The translations under genes and the position numbers were made by a program. From Eggerthellaceae bacterium (GTDB lineage: Bacteria; Actinomycetota; Coriobacteriia; Coriobacteriales; Eggerthellaceae): 64,000 nucleotides of DNA. How positions within the stretch are numbered: the first letter of the stretch is position 1; every line of letters begins with the position of its first letter. This document shows, in pieces, positions 58,525-64,000 of this stretch. Where the stretch lies: assembly GCA_015062605.1 (NCBI GenBank), contig SUUI01000001.1, positions 186,001-250,000 of the forward strand. The letters are read 5' to 3'. The notes beneath the pieces are model-generated. The model was given only the letters and a program-made list of their open reading frames with translations, made no database searches and was not told the origin of the DNA.

Positions 58525-60448
58525 ACGCATTCATGAGCTTGCTCGCGTCGACCTTCTTCAAATAAGCGTGCGTCAGGGCCTGCGCGGGACGCCTGAGCAG
58601 CAAACCGAACACGATGAACGCCGCCCCGAACACCGCTAGGATCGCAAGGGATATCCAGATATCGTTTTGGTATACGCCCATCATCGCGGCGCGCATGGCA
58701 TCAACTGCGTGCGTTGCCGGCATCCAGGGACTGATCACCTGAACGAAATCAGGCAGGATCTGCAGCGGATACGATCCACCGCAGGCGGTCACCTGCGCTA
58801 TCAGCACGAGTACGCCTATGGCTTTTCCAAGGTTCGCGAACAACGCGGATAGCGTATATATGATGCACGCGAAGGACAACGACGTCACCCAGAAGCACAG
58901 CAGATACAAGAACGGATGCATGGCCTGCACCTGCAAGAATAATAGATTACCCAGTGCAAGCAAGGTTCCTTGCACCAGGGCAATGAATGCGAATACGCCG
59001 AAATGCCCGAGGAAGACCTGATACGGCTTCGGTCTCCTGCAGCGCTTCAGCGTCTCCTCGGCAGGGCGGAGCCTCAGCGTGATCGCCGTGAGCAATTGCC
59101 CGATGAACAACGCGAGGACCGAATAGAATGGCGACATCGCCGAGCCGAAGCCGTCGCTCGGGAAGAAGGCGGTCCGCTTCATTGCGACCGGGGCGGTCAA
59201 CCACTTGGCCACATCCTCGGCGCTCGACCCCAAAAGCTCATGGAGCGTTTCGAAATCGCCGGAAGCAAGCGCGCTGTCGATATCGCGTACAGCGGTTTTC
59301 AGCGTTCCCGCAAGGGCTTGCATGCTTCGCGCCATTTCGGTCACGTCGTTTGAAGCGGTTGCGAGCTTATCTTCAGTGCTGGTTACCGAGCCGATCAGGT
59401 CATCGTTGATCACCGACAGGGAATCCGCCAGCGCAGCGACCGATGATTGCAGATCCGCCGCATTGGAACGCATTTCATCGATGGCCGTAGCCGTCGATTG
59501 CTCATAGCCGGAGCGAATTGCCGCGATATCGTCCAATACCTGGTTCGCCTTCTGGATCGCGGACTCGTCACCGAGGGCTTCCGCCGCTTCAAGGACCTTC
59601 CGGGCATGCTCCTCGCACGTATCAAGCGAGCGTACGACGAGCGAGTCGGCGGAGGCGATATCCTCAACGCTGCTCGCCAGCTTTTCCGCATCAGAAGACG
59701 CGCTGGCCCCAGCGCTGCGGGCTTGCGCCTGTATCTCACCAAGCAACTCCGCCGAGCCCTCCGAAAGCGAGCGTACGGAATCCAGCAGGTTCGCATATAG
59801 CTCGAAAGCGTGCGCCGTCTGCTCAAGGCGGTCGCCGATGGCATCGATGCTCGCCGTTACCGCAGCCACACGGCTCAGATCGCCATCGGCCAACAGGTTG
59901 TTCGAAGCCGACTGTATCAAGCTGATGGTGATTTCGGCCAAGGCCCGCGCAAACGATTCGTTCACATGATGCGAAATGGCGTCGGCACCTTGGCCTGTCA
60001 GCTTAGGCGCGATTGCGTTCTTCTTCTCGTTCGAGTAGTACACGATATCCGCCGCATTACCGCTCGCGAAATCAAGCGTCAGCATATCCCTGCTGAAGCT
60101 TTTCGGAATCACCACCGCTGCATAGTAGCGGCCTTCCTTCGTGCCCTCGATCGCATCATTCGACGACGTGAACACCCAGTTGTATTCCTCGTTTTCGCGC
60201 AAGGAGGAAAGCACCTGCTCGCCGACGTTGATCTTCAGGGGAACCAGATCGCTGCGATATCCTTCGTCCTCGTTCGCAACGGCGATCGTCAGGCTTCCCA
60301 TATTCCCGAACACATCCCAGCAAGCCAAGATGTTGTACCAGGCGAAGATGGATGGAAGCAGCACCAGGCTTATCACGATGATGGTTGAGATCGCATTGGA
60401 GAATAGCCGGCGGATGCCATCGGCGCAGATGGTGATGATATTACGCAT
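58523..60448 (-). CDS. YhgE/Pip-family membrane protein, second of a tandem pair
   Basis: A 641-residue membrane protein of the YhgE/Pip (phage-infection-protein) ABC-2-permease-like family. One N-terminal helix (IISTIIVISLVLLPSIFAWYN-type, from about residue 15) is followed by the family motif GSLTIAVANEDEGYRSDL. A long extracytoplasmic part of about 400 residues, much of it Ala/Ser/Asp-rich coiled coil, comes next. Five to six C-terminal helices follow. Relatives include phage receptors and type VII-secretion-linked EsaA-like proteins. The start MRNIITICADG has GAGG eight bases upstream and overlaps the preceding gene by eight bases, so the two are coupled. Confidence 0.88.
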   Translation of the reverse strand: MRNIITICADGIRRLFSNAISTIIVISLVLLPSIFAWYNILACWDVFGNMGSLTIAVANEDEGYRSDLVPLKINVGEQVLSSLRENEEYNWVFTSSNDAIEGTKEGRYYAAVVIPKSFSRDMLTLDFASGNAADIVYYSNEKKNAIAPKLTGQGADAISHHVNESFARALAEITISLIQSASNNLLADGDLSRVAAVTASIDAIGDRLEQTAHAFELYANLLDSVRSLSEGSAELLGEIQAQARSAGASASSDAEKLASSVEDIASADSLVVRSLDTCEEHARKVLEAAEALGDESAIQKANQVLDDIAAIRSGYEQSTATAIDEMRSNAADLQSSVAALADSLSVINDDLIGSVTSTEDKLATASNDVTEMARSMQALAGTLKTAVRDIDSALASGDFETLHELLGSSAEDVAKWLTAPVAMKRTAFFPSDGFGSAMSPFYSVLALFIGQLLTAITLRLRPAEETLKRCRRPKPYQVFLGHFGVFAFIALVQGTLLALGNLLFLQVQAMHPFLYLLCFWVTSLSFACIIYTLSALFANLGKAIGVLVLIAQVTACGGSYPLQILPDFVQVISPWMPATHAVDAMRAAMMGVYQNDIWISLAILAVFGAAFIVFGLLLRRPAQALTHAYLKKVDASKLMNA

Positions 60449-62798
60449 CGTCATCACCTCGCACGGTCCCCGCAGCTTCCTCCGAGCGCGCCTCTGCCCG
60501 CGCAGCGGATCCATGATTGCCGGACAGCGCTGCACCGCCGCCGAAGAGACCCTTGCTCCCTTCGTATAGGTCGCGCAGGCTCTCGCCTTCCAGCTCATCC
60601 AAGCGAAGCTGGCGTTCAAGCCTGCTGCTTATCGTCTCAGCGACGATGACGACCGCGGCGAGCGCAACGAGCCCCGCAAGCCAGATGGTCAGCAGTATGA
60701 CCTTCGCAGACGAGGAAATCGCCAATCCGATGAAGGCGACCACAGAGAGCAGCACGCCGATGATGATCGTCCAGCGCGCAATGCGCGGCCGCAGGAAGGA
60801 CATCCTCATGTATTTCTGCGCGATTTCCTTTCGGAACTCATCCTTGTCCAATGCGACTTTGACAAGCTGCGAAAGCCGGAATGTCTGCTCAGGAACCTCG
60901 ACTTCTTCACCGACGAGGACGCCGGACTCATCGACTTTCTCCGCAAACATGCGGTTCGCATTTGCCAGCAACGGGCGGACCACGATGCCCGCCGCAAGGC
61001 TCACCGCGAGGAACAGGAAGAGCACGACGATCGCTTCCAGATACTGCCAGCCATAGAAGCCGGAGATGGCCTCTCGCATGGCATCGATACCGTACGTGAA
61101 CGGCAGGAATCGATAGATCGCCTGGAAAAAGGCCGGCATCAGCTCAAGCGGATACAAACCCGTCGCACCTGGAATCTGCAAGAAGACGAGAAGGAAGCAA
61201 AGGCCCTTCCCCAAATGCTGCATCGTAACGACAAGCGCGAAGATGACGCTCGAATAAGTCACCGACGATAGCACGGCGGCGAATACGAGGGCGATCGGGC
61301 TTTCCGCATGCACGCCAAGCGCCAGCACTCCGATTGCGCAAACCAGCCCTTGCAATGCGCTGATTCCCGCGAAGAAGAAGAAGCGACCCATGTATCTCTG
61401 AGCGATCGTGAGCTTCTTGAGCCCTTCCTCGTCGACTTCGGTCCGAAGCACCACGATGATCATGAACGCGCCGACCCACGAGGTGAGGTTCATGAACAGC
61501 GGAGCCATGCCCGCACCGTAGGAATTAACCGCGAAAAGCTTTTCCGTGACGATCCTTGTCGGCGCGCCGATGTATTCCGTAACGTTCTGCGAATTCAGAT
61601 TGAGCTTATCAGCCAAGGTAGTCACGGCATCGGCGTTCGAAAGCGCAGAGACATCGGTGCGTACTCGGGAAAGATCCTGTCTCAGCCCCTCTATCAACAC
61701 GCCCGTCTGCTCAACGGTCGACACAGTGGCCGAGAGCACTTGCCCGAGCTGGCGAAGCGAAATGTCGACCTGATCGAGAATGCGGCGCTGACCGTCTTCG
61801 GCGCTCTTCACGCTGCCGGCCACCGTGCTCACCGTTCCAAGCGCCTCGTTGATGGCGGGAATCGTGCTGCCGAATAGCGTCTGCGAATACTTGTTGATGC
61901 TTGATATCGCCTGCTGAGCTGCCTCTCCGACCGCACCGCCAAGCGAAGCAAGGTCGCTTAATTCGGCAACCACGCCGTCGGTCTTCTCCTGCGCATGGGT
62001 GCTTGCATCCTGCAGGCTCTGCTGGAGAGCCGCGGCCTCAGAGACGACGCGGTCGAGCTCGCCATCCATTGAGTCCACGTTCGATTTGGCGGAAGAGAGG
62101 ATCTCCCGCGCCTGAGAGACCTTCCCGTTCGCATCGGACGCTTTCCCCGCAAGATCATCGAGCGTGCCCCGCGCGTCGATGAGCATGGCATTCGCGCTCG
62201 CCAGCAAGTCCGAAACCTTCGACCCGGATTGCGCAACGACCGCATGCGTCTCATCGGACGCCTTGGCAAGCGCCCCCATGACGGCCTCGCTCACTTTCGA
62301 GACGAATGTCGAGTTGATCATGTAGTCGAGCGTCGTCGCTCCCGTATCGGTGATCTTCGGAGAAACGGGACCGAGCTTCTCGTTCACGTAGTACTCGACC
62401 GTCGGCTGCGTGAACGTGCCCGAAAGCATCGAAAGGAGATTCCTTGAGAAATCCTTGGGGATGATGAACGCAGCGTAGCAATCGCCGCTCTCAACCCGCT
62501 TGAGCGCATCTTCCCGCGTTGTGGGAACCCAGGCGAGCTGGTCGTTGCCATCGATGGCCTCGCAGATGAGCGAGCCGGCGTTTATCTGCCCGGTCGTTTC
62601 CGTTGTCGTGCCCTCGTCGTCGCTCACAATGCAGACGCGCAGATTCCCCGTATTGTCATAAGGATTCCAGAAGGCCTTGACGTTGTACCACGTATAAGCA
62701 GAAGGAAGGATGAATAGCGCCAGTATGACAATGAGCGCAGCCGGCGCTTTCAGAAGGCGCAGAATATCGCGCTTGAGGATTTGGAGGACATTATGCAT
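60441..62798 (-). CDS. YhgE/Pip-family membrane protein, first of a tandem pair
   Basis: A 785-residue paralogue of the next gene. The N-terminal helix (AALIVILALFILPSAYTWYNV) is followed by GNLRVCIVSDDEGTTTE and an extracytoplasmic coiled-coil domain, then the multi-helix ABC-2-like C-terminal region. It has an extra part of about 150 residues: a cytoplasmic segment (VPEQTFRLSQLVKVALDKDEFRKEIAQKYMRMSF), two more membrane helices and an acidic, Ala-rich tail. The start MHNVLQILKRDI fits the family; ATG at 62870, with AAAGGAGG 13 bases upstream, would add 24 residues. The open frame reaching back to 63329 runs over rplI and is not used. Confidence 0.86.
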   Translation of the reverse strand: MHNVLQILKRDILRLLKAPAALIVILALFILPSAYTWYNVKAFWNPYDNTGNLRVCIVSDDEGTTTETTGQINAGSLICEAIDGNDQLAWVPTTREDALKRVESGDCYAAFIIPKDFSRNLLSMLSGTFTQPTVEYYVNEKLGPVSPKITDTGATTLDYMINSTFVSKVSEAVMGALAKASDETHAVVAQSGSKVSDLLASANAMLIDARGTLDDLAGKASDANGKVSQAREILSSAKSNVDSMDGELDRVVSEAAALQQSLQDASTHAQEKTDGVVAELSDLASLGGAVGEAAQQAISSINKYSQTLFGSTIPAINEALGTVSTVAGSVKSAEDGQRRILDQVDISLRQLGQVLSATVSTVEQTGVLIEGLRQDLSRVRTDVSALSNADAVTTLADKLNLNSQNVTEYIGAPTRIVTEKLFAVNSYGAGMAPLFMNLTSWVGAFMIIVVLRTEVDEEGLKKLTIAQRYMGRFFFFAGISALQGLVCAIGVLALGVHAESPIALVFAAVLSSVTYSSVIFALVVTMQHLGKGLCFLLVFLQIPGATGLYPLELMPAFFQAIYRFLPFTYGIDAMREAISGFYGWQYLEAIVVLFLFLAVSLAAGIVVRPLLANANRMFAEKVDESGVLVGEEVEVPEQTFRLSQLVKVALDKDEFRKEIAQKYMRMSFLRPRIARWTIIIGVLLSVVAFIGLAISSSAKVILLTIWLAGLVALAAVVIVAETISSRLERQLRLDELEGESLRDLYEGSKGLFGGGAALSGNHGSAARAEARSEEAAGTVRGDDDA

Positions 62799-63171
62799 GG
62801 AGCGTAAAGGAAAGGCGTTTGGAGCGGAATGCCCGGCCCTGCTGCTTGCAGCATGCCGAAGACAGTCCATCGCGCCTGCAGAGCCTCCTTTACATCTCTC
62901 CTGGTCGGCGGCGCGCCAACCTGCGATTTCATCGCCTTGCCAGTAAACCGCAAGAATTGTACTGCTATGTGGTCTTTGCCGTAATCGTTTCGCCTGATAC
63001 TCCATCGACTTCCCAAATGACGCAGGAAATGCGCATGCCCGGAATCCAGAGAACCCGGGCATTCCATATCCGCATGCGTCGAAACCTTCGGCTCGAACCT
63101 GAGCAGCAGCGGCATAGCCTATAAAAAAGAAGGGCCGCGATGCGACCCTTCTTCCGTAAGCGACGAAGCCG
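62799..63171. other. Intergenic region between rplI and the YhgE pair
   Basis: A 373-bp stretch with the rplI terminator at its right end. The rest (62799-63120) has an AAAGGAGG ribosome-site-like sequence on the minus strand near 62884-62891, no convincing gene and no clear promoter. Confidence 0.5.
63123..63153 (-). terminator. Intrinsic terminator of the rpsR-rplI unit
   Basis: AAGAAGGG pairs with CCCTTCTT around an 11-base GC-rich loop, and the minus strand continues with TTTTTT. It starts 18 bases past the rplI stop codon. Confidence 0.9.
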
Positions 63172-63753
63172 TTACTCAGCGGTCTCTGCCTGGACCTCGG
63201 CGACGATCTCCTCAACTGCAGCCTCAACTTCGGCGACAGCTTCCTCGACCATAGCCTCGACCTGAGCCTCTTCGGCCTCTGCCTCGGCAGCAGGCGCCTC
63301 TTCGACGGTCTTCTGGTCGATGACTGCAACGTTCACGGTTGCCTTGATGTCACGATACAGCGCGACATTCACCGGATACTCGCCAACAACCTTGATCGGC
63401 TTGGCAAGATCGATGCGGCGCTTGTCGATCTCGATGCCCTCTGCAGCAAGCGCATCGGCAATCATCGGAGCGGTAACCGAACCAAACAGCTGACCCTCGT
63501 CGCCCACCTGCGCCGGTACCTTGATGCTCGCGCTTTCGAGCTTCGCTTTGAGAGCCTCTGCATTAGCCAAACGGGTTTCCTCGCGTTTGGCAATATTGTG
63601 CTTACGCAGCTCAAGCTGCTTCAAATTGCCCTTGGTAGCCGGGATAGCGATACCGTTGCGGAACAGGTAGTTGTTTGCGTAACCCTTCGCAACTTCGACA
63701 ACGTCGCCTTCGCCACCTTTGCCCCTGAGCTCTTGTAGAAGAATAACCTTCAT
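63172..63753 (-). CDS. rplI: 50S ribosomal protein L9 with acidic C-terminal extension
   Basis: A 193-residue L9. The N-terminal 23S-binding domain MKVILLQELRGKGGEGDVVEVAKGYANNYLFRNGIAIPAT is textbook. A central helix follows (to about residue 75), then the C-domain (about 76-149, GQLFGSVTAPMIADAL, RRIDLAKPIKVVGEYPVNVALY). Normal L9 stops near 149. Here residues 150-193 form an added Glu/Ala/Val-rich tail. The start is supported by AAAGGGG. It is 14 bases after rpsR and ends with its own terminator. Confidence 0.95.
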   Translation of the reverse strand: MKVILLQELRGKGGEGDVVEVAKGYANNYLFRNGIAIPATKGNLKQLELRKHNIAKREETRLANAEALKAKLESASIKVPAQVGDEGQLFGSVTAPMIADALAAEGIEIDKRRIDLAKPIKVVGEYPVNVALYRDIKATVNVAVIDQKTVEEAPAAEAEAEEAQVEAMVEEAVAEVEAAVEEIVAEVQAETAE

Positions 63754-63767
63754 TGGTAGCCCCTTTC

Positions 63768-64000
63768 TTAGCCGCGGTTTCGGCGATCGCCGCGACCGCT
63801 GATGGTGGCCACTGCATACGGCATCAAGGCCATTTCGCGAGCACGCTTCACAGCGTTCGCGATGTCGCGCTGGTGCTGCACGCAGCAACCGGTGACGCGA
63901 CGAGGCTTGATTTTGCCACGATCAGTAACATACTTGCGCAACATCTGCGTATCTTTGTAGTCAACGAAATCTGCGTCTTCCTTGCAGAACTGACAATACT
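63768..64000 (-). CDS. rpsR: 30S ribosomal protein S18, partial
   Basis: The right edge of the window cuts the gene; about the last 77 residues are visible. They read [61 protein letters not shown], typical S18, ending GDRRNRG. The CxxC and CC pairs mark the zinc-binding (C+) form, and the first cysteines lie near the cut edge. It precedes rplI on the same strand; ssb and rpsF are expected just outside the window. Confidence 0.95.
   Translation of the reverse strand, partial: YCQFCKEDADFVDYKDTQMLRKYVTDRGKIKPRRVTGCCVQHQRDIANAVKRAREMALMPYAVATISGRGDRRNRG

Noticed and set aside
62750-63115. 121-residue minus-strand frame between rplI and the YhgE pair
   Set aside because: Although an AAAGGAGG sequence lies within it, the composition is not protein-like, it overlaps the start of the YhgE-like gene, and no family pattern is seen.
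62799-63329. N-terminal extension of the first YhgE-like protein to 962 residues
   Set aside because: The extra part is Arg/Ser-rich, antisense-type composition running in another frame over the rplI tail and its terminator. The family start is at about 62798.
1-64000. CRISPR arrays, transposases, prophage genes or rRNA
   Set aside because: No regularly spaced direct repeats, transposase or integrase motifs, phage structural genes or rRNA-like sequence were noticed on reading. The two repeats in control regions are single tandem or palindromic elements.

Overview
The window is about 64 kb of a single bacterial chromosome with moderately high G+C. The gene content points to an anaerobic, gut-type Coriobacteriia member, probably family Eggerthellaceae. 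Supporting signs are a tungsten-type aldehyde:ferredoxin oxidoreductase, flavin/Fe-S enoate-reductase-like enzymes, a coiled-coil NlpC/P60 secreted protein of the type common in that class, MATE transporters, short lipoproteins, and a complete-looking anaerobic (early cobalt insertion) corrin pathway. The assignment is inferred from gene families, not from a database search. No rRNA, CRISPR array, prophage, transposase or conjugation gene was seen, so this looks like core and metabolic chromosome.

Layout. Positions 1-7.2 kb hold redox enzymes: an AOR-family oxidoreductase, an iron alcohol dehydrogenase, a zinc aryl/benzyl-type alcohol dehydrogenase, an old-yellow-enzyme/2,4-dienoyl-CoA-reductase-type flavoenzyme and a MoaD-like sulfur carrier. 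7.2-14.2 kb holds purL, a small membrane protein and an OmpR-type two-component system. 14.3-18.3 kb holds an operon of a Tat-exported protein, an HdrB-like Fe-S protein and an FAD/NAD oxidoreductase. 18.3-31.3 kb (mostly minus strand) holds a hydantoinase/oxoprolinase-like protein, TrkA, GalE, NlpC/P60, two MATE pumps, an MFS carrier, an AroK-like kinase, an EamA transporter and a lipoprotein.

31.5-50.2 kb is the centrepiece. A cobalamin riboswitch with a good upstream promoter precedes one long tight operon: a lipoprotein, cbiD, cbiF, a cbiG-cbiH fusion, cbiJ, a cbiE-cbiT fusion, cbiA, cbiB, cobD, cbiP, cbiC, a FecCD-type ABC importer and a Cys-rich small protein. A second cobalamin riboswitch, with a clear intrinsic terminator, precedes a lipoprotein-anchored CbiK cobaltochelatase and another lipoprotein. 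cbiL lies beyond, on the opposite strand. Together these supply nearly all steps from sirohydrochlorin to adenosylcobinamide-phosphate, plus corrinoid or metal uptake. CobA, CobU, CobS, CobT and precorrin-2 synthesis are not in the window.

50.3-64 kb holds a stand-alone vsr, a dicarboxylate/amino-acid symporter, a hydrolase, an Fe-S-type flavodoxin reductase, tRNA-Phe, a radical SAM protein coupled to purD, dnaB, two tandem YhgE/Pip-type membrane proteins, and rplI-rpsR. Most of the window has recognisable functions. The least explained parts are the extracytoplasmic side of the B12 locus (CbiK lipoprotein, two related small lipoproteins, the Cys-rich protein, an extra domain on the transporter ATPase), the Tat/Fe-S/FAD operon, the AroK-like kinase, the YhgE pair, and several DNA palindromes and repeats in control regions.
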